Shown here: piece by piece, positions 7,167 to 15,505 of the stretch | Layout: each line of letters opens with the position of its first letter | Numbering within the stretch: the first letter of the stretch is position 1 | Origin: Roseovarius bejariae | GTDB lineage: Bacteria; Pseudomonadota; Alphaproteobacteria; Rhodobacterales; Rhodobacteraceae | Length of the DNA stretch: 64,000 nucleotides | Assembly (NCBI RefSeq): GCF_009669325.1 | Contig: NZ_SZWE01000001.1 | Span: forward strand, 1,617,501 to 1,681,500 | Direction of reading: 5' to 3' | The notes under the pieces: generated by a model | Told to the model about the DNA's origin: nothing | The model's input: the letters and a program-made list of their open reading frames with translations, nothing else | Database searches by the model: none | Program-made: the position numbers and the translations under genes

Positions 7167-8832
7167 GAGCAGTACAAGTAAACCCAAATCGACCCAAACA
7201 GCGGCCAAGACCACCATGGCCAAGGATGTGGTGACGACAACCGCCACGACGGTCACGGAGGAAGCATCGAACCCGGCGGGCTTCTATGCCTTTGACCGGG
7301 CCGAGGAACTGGGGCTGAATTTCTCAAAGACCTTTTCGCAGCAGTTCGTGATGCGCCGCGACCCGGATTTCGCACTGACCAACTTTCGCCGCGCGCGTCT
7401 GGGCGATTGGACCCTTCTGACAGGCAGCCGTATGCCCGTGGCGCAGGCGCATCTTGAGGATGCGGGCCTGCATGTGGCTTTCATGGGCAAGGGCGTGGAT
7501 GCCGAGGGGGCCTTGATCGACCATCGGGTTCTGCAATCCAAGCTGGAGCGGCTGCGCGACCCTCAGGCCCTTGCCGATGATCTGAACGAGTGTGGCGGGC
7601 GGTTTGTTTTCATCATCACCGGCCCTGATTTTGAGCGGCTTTATATTGATCCCTCGGGGATCATGGGCGCGGTTTACAATCAAAAGGCGGGGTTTGTCGC
7701 GGCCACGGTGCATCTGGCCATTGATCGCCCTGTTGAGCCGACAACCGAGTACCCGGCGGCGCAGATCGCCTTGGACGGGTCAGGCGGGCGCTTTGCCTTT
7801 GGCTTTACCCCGGACCGCGATGTAAAGCGGGTACTGGCCAATCATTATCTTGACCTCAATGACTTTAGCCTGACCCGGCATTGGCCCCGGCCCGAGGATG
7901 ATTTCACCTGCCCGATGCGCGAGGATGTGATCCGCGCACGGCTGTATGATGTGATCGCGCGGCACAAGGTGATCATGAATGCCCTGATCCGGGGGAACAG
8001 CCCAGCGATCCTGCCGATTACGGGGGGCGCGGATTCGAGGCTGCTTTTGGCCTTTGCCAAGGATGCCTTGGATGATGTGGACTTGTTTTTCACCCACAAG
8101 ACCAATTTCAACACCGGGCGCGACATGGAACTGGCCGGACTATTGGCCAAGCGGGTCGGTGTGAAGCTGACCAAGTTCGACTTGATGGAAAACCCCGATC
8201 TGGTGCGGCCCCAACGAATGTGCCAGCGGATGCACCGGCAAGAGAAACTGGCCGAGGGGCTGTTTGACGACGGCCCCACGCCAGACCGCAAGAAGATTTC
8301 CGAGCGAATGATCCTGCCACCGGGTGGTGTTTTGCTGCGCGGGCATGTCACCGATATCTCCAAGGCCGTGCTGTGGCAGAAGATCGGCGTGCGCGAATTT
8401 GAGCGGAAGAACGGGGCGCATCACGATCCAGACGTGGGCCTTCGGCTGTTAAAAACGGGCGAGGATGCCTTCGAGAATCCTTGGTATCATGAGAAATACA
8501 ACGCCTGGATGGACACTTTGCCCGACAACGCCCGCCGCCGGGCTGTGGATTTCATGGCGCTTGAGCAGTTCCGCTGTCATGGGTTGGGGGCGCAGTTTTA
8601 TGCTTTCACGCATAATTTCTACATGGCGCCGGGCAGCGACCGCCGGATCATTCAGGCCCTTGTCAGCATTCCGCCGCATCTGCGGTCGGAGTATCACATC
8701 AACGACATGCTTCTTGAGCAATGCGCGCCGGAACTTCTGGATGTGCCGTATACCCGGCACCAGGACAATGACCTGCGCCAGACCCGGCGCAAGTTCAATA
8801 AGTTGCTTGCGCAGGGGCCCGAGGTGATGTGA
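7138..8832 (+). CDS. Asparagine-synthase-like ATP pyrophosphatase domain protein lacking the glutaminase cysteine
   Basis: 564 residues from ATG 7138 (an alternative ATG at 7216 would remove a Ser/Thr/Lys-rich leader). Residues near 295-301 read ITGGADSR, a PP-loop of the AsnB C-terminal domain, followed by a helical Asn-synthase-type region. The N-terminal half has the layout of a class II amidotransferase (GGRFVFIITG, IDPSGIMGAVY) but no cysteine at residue 2, so glutamine hydrolysis is not expected. An adenylation/amide-forming step with ammonia or an amine is inferred. The start lies inside the PLP gene, so the two are translationally coupled. It ends 9 bp from the convergent sulfotransferase gene. 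Confidence 0.8.
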   Translation: MPSKTTTISKSSTSKPKSTQTAAKTTMAKDVVTTTATTVTEEASNPAGFYAFDRAEELGLNFSKTFSQQFVMRRDPDFALTNFRRARLGDWTLLTGSRMPVAQAHLEDAGLHVAFMGKGVDAEGALIDHRVLQSKLERLRDPQALADDLNECGGRFVFIITGPDFERLYIDPSGIMGAVYNQKAGFVAATVHLAIDRPVEPTTEYPAAQIALDGSGGRFAFGFTPDRDVKRVLANHYLDLNDFSLTRHWPRPEDDFTCPMREDVIRARLYDVIARHKVIMNALIRGNSPAILPITGGADSRLLLAFAKDALDDVDLFFTHKTNFNTGRDMELAGLLAKRVGVKLTKFDLMENPDLVRPQRMCQRMHRQEKLAEGLFDDGPTPDRKKISERMILPPGGVLLRGHVTDISKAVLWQKIGVREFERKNGAHHDPDVGLRLLKTGEDAFENPWYHEKYNAWMDTLPDNARRRAVDFMALEQFRCHGLGAQFYAFTHNFYMAPGSDRRIIQALVSIPPHLRSEYHINDMLLEQCAPELLDVPYTRHQDNDLRQTRRKFNKLLAQGPEVM

Positions 8833-8841
8833 ACCTTGGGC

Positions 8842-9792
8842 TCAGGCCTTTGAGATGGCACCGATCAGGCCCTTCAACAGGCTGATTTGTTCCGGGGTGA
8901 AGGTTGTCTCGGGCCGGGTATCGGGGGTCGGTCCGGTCATGTCAAAAAGGCTGTCTTCATCGGGGAAAAAGGCGGCGCGCAGGGCCTCGTTTCCCTTGGC
9001 ATAGTGGTTGAGCAAGGTCGTTCGCGTGGCATCCTCCACGAAGCTTTTGCGCGCGCCCGTGTCGGGAAGACCCTGCCGCTCCATCAAGCGATAGATCCGG
9101 GTGGTATTGAAGCGCCCCGTATCGGCAAGCATGTCCATCAGGGCAATGACATCGCGGTTGGGTGACGGATTAAGGCTTTGGGGTCGTTCACAGGTATCTT
9201 CGAGACCGGGATGCCCGATAGCTTGCATGAAATCGCTGACCAGATCACCGTTTGGAAAGCGCGGACGCTCGAACCGGCGCAGGTGAACGACGGCCTGCGG
9301 AAAAGCGGCGCGCCACATTTGCACGATCGCGGCATAATTCAGTTCACGGCTGGCAAGGCTTAGGATGAAGTCGCGCAGGCTTCCGCGGAAGCGCCCGGTT
9401 TTTCGGCGTTGCGAATAAAAGGAATCGACGAACAGATCCTGCCTTCGGAGGTACAGGACGATATGCACCTGCGCGTCATGCGCTGTGGCATGGGGCGCAA
9501 GGATTTCGGCGACCTTGACCGGGTCTTCAAGATAGAACTCTTCGCTCGACAGGATCAGATCAGTCAAAGCGGCCTGCCCTGCGCGCGCAAAGCAGGCGTC
9601 GGCAACCTTGACCGGGTCGTGTTTGTTGCGTCCACCGATGGCTGCGGCCAGACGGTTGGCCGAGGCCTGTTGCGGTCCGGGGGTGAGATAACCGAGGCCG
9701 GATTTCGACAGGGTTTTGCGATTGGCGAACAGCAAGTCCTGGATCGAGGATGACCCGGTTTTAGGCGATCCGATATGTAGCCAAAGGTTCAT
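8842..9792 (-). CDS. Sulfotransferase-like protein (PAPS-binding loop), second of a tandem pair
   Basis: 316 residues from ATG 9792; a GTG at 9798 overlapping the upstream stop is an alternative start. It opens MNLWLHIGSPKTGSSSIQ, in which SPKTGSSS is a typical 5'-phosphosulfate binding loop of PAPS-dependent sulfotransferases. YLRRQDLFVDSFYSQ near the middle fits the 3'-phosphate-binding segment (R and S). It is paralogous to the gene just upstream and joined to it by overlapping or nearly overlapping codons. The likely product is a sulfated glycan or small molecule; the acceptor is unknown. Confidence 0.8.
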   Translation of the reverse strand: MNLWLHIGSPKTGSSSIQDLLFANRKTLSKSGLGYLTPGPQQASANRLAAAIGGRNKHDPVKVADACFARAGQAALTDLILSSEEFYLEDPVKVAEILAPHATAHDAQVHIVLYLRRQDLFVDSFYSQRRKTGRFRGSLRDFILSLASRELNYAAIVQMWRAAFPQAVVHLRRFERPRFPNGDLVSDFMQAIGHPGLEDTCERPQSLNPSPNRDVIALMDMLADTGRFNTTRIYRLMERQGLPDTGARKSFVEDATRTTLLNHYAKGNEALRAAFFPDEDSLFDMTGPTPDTRPETTFTPEQISLLKGLIGAISKA

Positions 9793-9794
9793 GA

Positions 9795-10766
9795 TCACTC
9801 TGCCGCCAGAGCACAGGTTGCGGCGGCGGCCGCCACAAGGGTGTGGGCCTCATGTTCGGCTGTCGTTCGCTGCTCCGTGTCGCCGATATGATTGTCGTGA
9901 CGGGCCGGATCGAAGGCAGCGAAGCCCGACACATTTCCATCGCCATAGCGGCGGAACAGTTCACGGTTTTCCTTGGCGTAAAGGTCAATGATCTGCTCTC
10001 GCATGTCTGGCGGCATGACATCGCGCGAGCGGAAATAATCCCCCTTATCCTGTTTCATGATCTCACGCAGAGTTGCCCGGCGGTGGACGTTGCCATCAAA
10101 GGGATAGTTGCGCACCGCTTCGACCACTTGCAGCGATGGGGTGCGGTTGGCCTCGTTGTAGCGGTTTTCAGGGCGGTCCTCGGTGGCAAGCCCGGCGAAG
10201 GCGCAAAAATCCTGCACCACGTCGCCGTCTTCCAATTGACTGCGGTCAAAGGCGCGAAAGTGAATGCGCACCTCGGGAAACCGCTTGGCGATCTGGTTGG
10301 CAAAGGCCAAATAGGAGGCCTTTTTTTGCTGCTTTGGATGGGCGCAGAAGGCTTGAAGCGAGCCATCGAAAAGTGCGTTCTTGGCTTTTTGTTTGGCCAT
10401 GGCCTCAAGAAACAGATCCTGCCGCCGAGCATAACAGAGGATTTGCACGCGTTCGCGCATATCAGGCTTGAGCGCTGCGAGCACCTTGGACGTTCCGAAT
10501 ACGCCATAAGCGGTTTCGGTAGAGATAACGGCCGTCTCTCCACTTGATTGCTGCAACTCTTGGTTCAGCTTGCGCTGAATGAAGTCCTCTTTATCGGGCT
10601 GACGGAGGAGCCGCATCAGGTAATTGTGCGATGGGCCGCGCCGAAAGCTCTTGACGTAGTGGACCCCTTTTTCGGCCAATACGTCGCTCGTCTCGCTGAG
10701 GTATTGTTGCAGGCCGGTGGTTCCGGTTTTTGGTGTACCCAAGTGAAGAATGATACGATCAAACAT
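9795..10766 (-). CDS. Sulfotransferase-like protein (PAPS-binding loop), first of a tandem pair
   Basis: 323 residues. The 5'-phosphosulfate loop TPKTGTTGLQ sits at residues 11-20 right after the first strand (IILHLG), and CYARRQDLFLEAMAKQ matches the equivalent segment in its neighbour. It belongs to an operon read leftwards: three-part protein (stop 10784), 17-bp gap, this gene, then its paralogue. The C-terminal end is alanine-rich (VAAAAATCALAAE). The acceptor is unknown; a polysaccharide is likely from context. Confidence 0.8.
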   Translation of the reverse strand: MFDRIILHLGTPKTGTTGLQQYLSETSDVLAEKGVHYVKSFRRGPSHNYLMRLLRQPDKEDFIQRKLNQELQQSSGETAVISTETAYGVFGTSKVLAALKPDMRERVQILCYARRQDLFLEAMAKQKAKNALFDGSLQAFCAHPKQQKKASYLAFANQIAKRFPEVRIHFRAFDRSQLEDGDVVQDFCAFAGLATEDRPENRYNEANRTPSLQVVEAVRNYPFDGNVHRRATLREIMKQDKGDYFRSRDVMPPDMREQIIDLYAKENRELFRRYGDGNVSGFAAFDPARHDNHIGDTEQRTTAEHEAHTLVAAAAATCALAAE

Positions 10767-10783
10767 GGCGTTCTACTTTCGGA

Positions 10784-12988
10784 TCAGAGGTCTTTCAGCC
10801 CGAGGCGGACCTTGCGGTTATCATTACGGGCGAGGATGTATTCGCCCAGCCGTTTGGCGAGTTGGGTATGATCCTTGTCCACGGCGCGGGTGAACAGCTC
10901 GCGTTGGTAGCGCGGGAAGGTCTTGCGGGTGCGCAGCATCTGGTAATAGTCCTGCGAGGTGAGCGTGCCCGACAGCGCCCCGAGGATGATGGGCGAGAGA
11001 ATTCCCATCTGGTTGAGCGACGAGCCGAGGCGGTGCCCCAGAAGCGGGGCGCGAAGGCGTTCGACGTTATCGTTCTCGAAACGGGCGACATGGCCGGAAT
11101 CCAGCGGCTCGTAGGGATCGTAGAGGATATAGACCTTGTTGGCCGCGCCCGAGACCTGCGCCGCATCGCCGTAGGGGCCGGAAAAGTCGCGGTCCCATGC
11201 CACTTTGTAGCGGGTTTCCCAGGGCACGATGGATTTATCCAGCGTGCTTTGCGGGCTGATGGCCACCACGTCCGCACCGGGGGCGGCGGCGGAAAAGGCG
11301 CAGGCGGCATAACCGCCCATGGAGGCGCCGTAAAACACCACCCGTTTGAAGCGGTTGAAAAAGCCGCTGTCGCGCAACTCGTCGAATTGGTCGGAGACCC
11401 AGGGGTTGCGGTACCACGTCCAGCCCCCGGCCAGCACGCCCAGCATCGACCAGCCCTGTTCCTTGATGAAGGAATAGCCCCATGGCCGCCTGTCATCGCG
11501 TTTGTTCATGGTGATGTCGAGGTTGTCGAAGGTCACCACCAGCGTGTCATCGCTGCGCGGCATGAAAAGGAAGGAATGCCCCTCGGGACCGGGGCGGTAG
11601 AAGCCATCGTCACCGGCAAGGCGCGTGGCGATCTCATCCCATGCGGCATCGTCGCCGCCTTCGGGGGGCTTGGGCGTGACGACAACACGAATGACGGGTT
11701 TGCCGCCGTCCTCGCGCGTGGAAAGCTGTTCGTTGGTGCCGTAATCCTTGAGGAAGGGAAAGGCGCCCGAGCCTTTCTTGATGTCCATGAACACGCGGCT
11801 GTCGGAGTGCAGGCAGCGGTCGAAAATCCGGTTCAGGTGGCGGATGCGGTAGGCGCTGCCGAAGCCATCGAGATTGCACAGCACATCCACCGGGCGCAGG
11901 TCTTTTTCGCGACGGATGACGCGGATGCGGTTGGAGTCCACCCCGTTCTCTTGCAGGAAGGCGCAATAGTCGGCGATCCATGGCTGCGGGTCATTGCCGA
12001 ACTGGCCGGAGGGATCGACGTCGATCAACTGGATGTCGCAATCGTGCTGGTGATGCAGCGAGAGAACGAAACTGCGCGCGGCGCCGGTGAGGTCGGCGAC
12101 GGTGGCGACCTCCTCAAGGTCGAGGTGATCGACCAAGGCGCCATCGAAGGTGGCCACACCCCGGCCCTTGATCGGCGCGAGGGCGGGTTCGATACCGTGC
12201 TCTTTCACCAGTTTTTCGAGGTAGGAGCCTTTGGGCGCAAGACCGTGGTGCTGATTGCCAAGTTGCCTCTTGTTCGAGGCCCAGAGGTGCAGCGCGGTGG
12301 TGTCTTCGGTGATCAACCCCTCGGCAATCGCGGCACGGCGGAGGAATTTCGTCCGGTCGCGGAAGGTGATGGGATAGAAGGCATCCAGCGGCTGAACCTT
12401 ATCCTCAAGCCCCAGTTCATGGACATAATGGGTGACCATCATCGGCCCCCAGACACCCCATGGCTGTTGGGTGATATGCACGGGCTTGCCCGCCTTGGCC
12501 TTCTTCACGAAGTCCTTCTGTTTTCCTTTTGGCAGGAAGGGCGCAATGGAATAGCGATCCGAGGTGAAATCCAGCATCTGCGCCAGAATCTCGCTGTCAT
12601 GCGGCAGGCCGAGGATGGCGTTGTTGACCCGGTGTTCGCCGGGCAGTTCGTAGCCCATGACATAATCGCTGTCGTAGTCCATGGGCCGGTGGCAATAGAC
12701 ATCGGTATCAATCCAGATCATGCCGGGGCATTGGTGGATCATGTGCAGGCGGAACCAATCGGCGAACAGCGCGAAACTGTTCTTGTGCTCGTACTTGATG
12801 AAATCGTCGGTATCTATGATCTCGCGCCCGTCGCGGCGGATCACACCTTCGGGGACATTGGGGATGTCCTCATAGCTGAACAGGGTGATTTTCTGGCCCT
12901 TGTCGACAAAGGACTTCAGGCAAAGCTGTTCCAGCCAACTTAGCGGCCCACCGATCCAAAGGGTACCTACCTCACGCTCTCGCGCCAT
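10784..12988 (-). CDS. Three-part protein: GT32-like glycosyltransferase, Rossmann/methyltransferase-like middle, esterase-like C-terminus
   Basis: 734 residues. Residues 1-250 resemble GT32/capsular sugar transferases: LWIGGPLSWLEQLCLKSF, then MIWIDTDVYCHRPM with the DxD at 94-96, and TTALHLWASNK. About 285-440 looks like a Rossmann module (FVLSLHHQHDCDIQLIDVDP, later VFMDIKKGSGAF), possibly methyltransferase-like. From about 460 there is an alpha/beta-hydrolase-like part with the nucleophile elbow YGASMGGYAA near 553-562. A GAGG at suitable spacing supports ATG 12988. It heads the sulfotransferase operon. Sugar transfer combined with acyl or other ester chemistry is inferred; domain boundaries are approximate. 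Confidence 0.75.
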   Translation of the reverse strand: MAREREVGTLWIGGPLSWLEQLCLKSFVDKGQKITLFSYEDIPNVPEGVIRRDGREIIDTDDFIKYEHKNSFALFADWFRLHMIHQCPGMIWIDTDVYCHRPMDYDSDYVMGYELPGEHRVNNAILGLPHDSEILAQMLDFTSDRYSIAPFLPKGKQKDFVKKAKAGKPVHITQQPWGVWGPMMVTHYVHELGLEDKVQPLDAFYPITFRDRTKFLRRAAIAEGLITEDTTALHLWASNKRQLGNQHHGLAPKGSYLEKLVKEHGIEPALAPIKGRGVATFDGALVDHLDLEEVATVADLTGAARSFVLSLHHQHDCDIQLIDVDPSGQFGNDPQPWIADYCAFLQENGVDSNRIRVIRREKDLRPVDVLCNLDGFGSAYRIRHLNRIFDRCLHSDSRVFMDIKKGSGAFPFLKDYGTNEQLSTREDGGKPVIRVVVTPKPPEGGDDAAWDEIATRLAGDDGFYRPGPEGHSFLFMPRSDDTLVVTFDNLDITMNKRDDRRPWGYSFIKEQGWSMLGVLAGGWTWYRNPWVSDQFDELRDSGFFNRFKRVVFYGASMGGYAACAFSAAAPGADVVAISPQSTLDKSIVPWETRYKVAWDRDFSGPYGDAAQVSGAANKVYILYDPYEPLDSGHVARFENDNVERLRAPLLGHRLGSSLNQMGILSPIILGALSGTLTSQDYYQMLRTRKTFPRYQRELFTRAVDKDHTQLAKRLGEYILARNDNRKVRLGLKDL

Positions 12989-13158
12989 ACTCGATCCTCA
13001 AAGCTTGCCACCCGCACCCGAAAGGGAACGTGCAACAGGTACTGCAAAGGACGATGGCCCCCTGACCTGAATGTCTCATGGATGCCTGCCCACGTCTTGC
13101 CCGTCGGGTTTGGTGACCCGTTTTTCATTACCGGCATACTGGCAAAGTCTTACCGTGC

Positions 13159-13178
13159 CGTCACCCTATATTGTGACG
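13159..13178. promoter_or_regulatory. Inverted repeat upstream of the sulfotransferase operon
   Basis: CGTCAC-N8-GTGACG is a perfect inverted repeat with an AT-rich centre, in the 225-bp intergenic stretch 12989-13213 that separates the leftward operon from the coiled-coil gene. It lies about 170 bp before the start codon of the three-part gene. It may be an operator; no other gene is visible in the stretch, which also contains a short CGGGT/ACCCG hairpin with a T run at 13105-13125. Confidence 0.25.
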
Positions 13179-13213
13179 ACACCGGCAAAGCGTGGGTTTC
13201 AGGACACGCGCGG

Positions 13214-13540
13214 TTAGCCCGCGCGGCTGCGCTCCAACTCACCGCGCAGCATTTCGGCCTCGTGGCGGGCCTCGCGCAGGCCGTCCATGGTGGCCGAAAG
13301 CTCGGCCTCGGTCTGCGAAATCTGGTTGGTCAGCTCGGCCTCGCGCTGTTGCAGGTAGGTGATGGCCTGATCGCGGGTTTCCTCGGCCTCGTGCAATTCC
13401 TGCGCCATTTTCTCAAGCTCTTCCACGTCCGAGCCCGACACGCGGATAAAGCGATGCACAAGCCAATTGGCGAACCACCCCATGCAGAAGGCCACGAACA
13501 GAACGATGGCCGTGGCGATAATAAATTCAGTTCTGTTCAT
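13214..13540 (-). CDS. Small membrane-anchored coiled-coil protein
   Basis: 108 residues: one N-terminal transmembrane helix (FIIATAIVLFVAFCMGWFA), a short basic linker (VHRFIRV), then a continuous heptad-rich helix from about residue 38 to the end, rich in Glu, Gln, Ala and Leu. No family recognised. Its start lies inside the end of the OmpA gene (14-bp overlap), so translation is coupled and the two products may work together in the cell envelope. The topology, with the coil on one side of the inner membrane, is inferred. Confidence 0.8.
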   Translation of the reverse strand: MNRTEFIIATAIVLFVAFCMGWFANWLVHRFIRVSGSDVEELEKMAQELHEAEETRDQAITYLQQREAELTNQISQTEAELSATMDGLREARHEAEMLRGELERSRAG

Positions 13541-15443
13541 CTTCGGTGCCTTCCTGATCCCCGTCTGCGCCAGCCTCGTCTATATTTTCAATAGGTTTCT
13601 CAAGGCTTTCAAGGGTTGTTTCCTGTGGCTCGATCGGCTCGGGGCGGATCAGCTTGAATTCGATCCGGCGGTTGGCCTCGCGGCCTTCCTCGGTGCCGTT
13701 ATCGGCAATCGGGTCACTTTCGCCATAGCCCTTGGCGGTAAACGACGAGGTCAGGACCCGGCGCAGGCGCAATTCGTTAAGAACCGCACGTGCCCGCGAT
13801 TGGCTGAGTTGCTGGTTCATGACCTCGCGGCCCTGACTATCGGTGTGACCTTGAATTTCCATGCGAATCTCGCCGCATTCCTTCAGGATCTCGGCGATCT
13901 CATCCATGATCGCCGCGCCGTTGGGGTCGATGTTGGCCGAGCCCGGCTCAAAGTTGATCTTGTTGTCGGCCTGCACCTCGGCGATGCGGGCCTCGCATTC
14001 GTCGGGGGTGGGGATACTGGCCACCGGATCGAGTTCTTCCTTGTAGGTCACGTCGATGGAAAACTGGTTCCGCTCGCCCAGTTTGTCCGACAGGAACCCG
14101 GAAATCATGGCGCTGGCGTCTTCCTGCCCGGTCTGGCCCGACACGGACAGTTCCTCGGGTTTCACGATCACGGCACCGTTCGAGAGGTACGATAGGGTTT
14201 CCAGCCCGGTCAGCACGCGCAGCGACCAATCCTTCGGCAGGTCTTCGGCCACGCGGGCCGTGCTGTGAACCGCATCCGAGGCAAACCGCGCCTTGGCGAA
14301 ACTGTTGACGGTTTCGCGGGTCACGTCACTATCCACCCGGCCCCGGATCTGCACCAGGCCTTCGGGTGAGAGCGTCGCCACGAATTCCGGCGCTACCTGT
14401 GAATCGTCTTCGGGCTGGGGCAAAACGGCATGAAGGGCGAAAACCTCGGGCAGCGAGGTTTCAAGCTGCCCCACGACGTCGTCAAAGGCCGCCTGCGGTG
14501 TGCCTTCGGCAGCGACCAGCGAAATATCCGCATCCGAAAACGTCACGCTGCCCCCGCCCAGCTTGCCCAGTGCGGCGATGGATTGTTCGACCGCCCACGC
14601 CCATTTCGGCGAGGGCACGCCAAGGCCGATGGTGCAGGCCGCCTTGTCGGTCAGGCCGACCTCGCTTGCGGCGCGCAGGATACGGTCGCGTGCCTCTTCG
14701 GTATCGGCCGAACAGGCATCGAAGCGCGGCGTGCCGCCCTCAATCAGAAAGCGCAGGGTAAAGGGCGTGATGACAGGCCGGGGTGAGGAAATATCAAGCG
14801 CAAGGCGCACGTCATCCGGCACTTGGCGGGCCAGATCGGTTTCGATCCGGCGTTTGTCTTTTTCACTGTCGGCCATCGCGGTGATCATCACGCGCTCAGC
14901 ATCCACCGAGATTTTGGCGCGGGGCAGTTGCGACAGGGAGCCAACGGCATAGTCCACCGCGTCCTGCCAAGTGTCGGGCTGCGGGTAATCGGCCAATTCC
15001 AGAAGGTCGATCACCTCGTCCTCGTCGGTCTGCTCGGCGATCTCGTCCACAAGGTCGCCGCGGTCGGTACTGGCGGGCACGAGGCCGATGAGGGAAATAC
15101 CGCTGTCATTGCGAAGGATTTCGATCGAGAAACGGGGCGGCGCGATCTTGCTGCTGTCTTCGACGAGCATCTGGTCGATCACCCGCGCGGCATCCACGAT
15201 CTTGCCCGCCGCCGTCAGCGCCTTGAAGCGCATGGCCTCATTCGGGGCCGTTCCGGCAAGAAAAACCTGAAGTCCGTTGGCGTCCACCTCGGCCCAGGTC
15301 AGGCTTTCGCGGTCCAATTCCTCCAACACGGCCGTGCGCGAGCCGTCCTCGATCGCTGTCACGGCGAATCGTGCGGCCAGCAAAGACAGGACAGCCGCGA
15401 CGAAGAACACAGCAACAATGGAAAAAAGCGATGACAGGCGCAT
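13527..15443 (-). CDS. OmpA-family protein with long periplasmic repeat region
   Basis: 638 residues. Residues 1-24 are an uncleaved-looking signal/anchor helix. The middle (about 30-470) holds repeated alpha/beta units reminiscent of BON domains (for example LVQIRGRVDSDVTRETVNSF and ISLIGLVPASTDRGDLVDEI). The C-terminal OmpA peptidoglycan-binding domain (about 500-610) has the box INFEPGSANIDPNG and the signature IQGHTDSQG...NQQLSQSRARAV, ending NRRIEFKL. An acidic tail follows. It is probably anchored in the inner membrane and bound to peptidoglycan. It overlaps the downstream coiled-coil gene. Confidence 0.88.
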   Translation of the reverse strand: MRLSSLFSIVAVFFVAAVLSLLAARFAVTAIEDGSRTAVLEELDRESLTWAEVDANGLQVFLAGTAPNEAMRFKALTAAGKIVDAARVIDQMLVEDSSKIAPPRFSIEILRNDSGISLIGLVPASTDRGDLVDEIAEQTDEDEVIDLLELADYPQPDTWQDAVDYAVGSLSQLPRAKISVDAERVMITAMADSEKDKRRIETDLARQVPDDVRLALDISSPRPVITPFTLRFLIEGGTPRFDACSADTEEARDRILRAASEVGLTDKAACTIGLGVPSPKWAWAVEQSIAALGKLGGGSVTFSDADISLVAAEGTPQAAFDDVVGQLETSLPEVFALHAVLPQPEDDSQVAPEFVATLSPEGLVQIRGRVDSDVTRETVNSFAKARFASDAVHSTARVAEDLPKDWSLRVLTGLETLSYLSNGAVIVKPEELSVSGQTGQEDASAMISGFLSDKLGERNQFSIDVTYKEELDPVASIPTPDECEARIAEVQADNKINFEPGSANIDPNGAAIMDEIAEILKECGEIRMEIQGHTDSQGREVMNQQLSQSRARAVLNELRLRRVLTSSFTAKGYGESDPIADNGTEEGREANRRIEFKLIRPEPIEPQETTLESLEKPIENIDEAGADGDQEGTEDEQN

Positions 15444-15505
15444 GAGTTAAAGGCCATTCGGTAAGTGGTTGGCCAGTATCTATGCCCTGTGCGGGGCAAG
15501 TGCAA

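Noticed and set aside
10862..12943. 693-codon open frame on the plus strand opposite the three-part gene
   Set aside because: His/Gly/Val-rich translation without motifs, typical antisense shadow of a GC-rich gene; the minus-strand protein has clear GT and esterase motifs.
13105..13125. CGGGT/ACCCG hairpin with T-run as a terminator
   Set aside because: No rightward gene ends before it and the stem has only five pairs.
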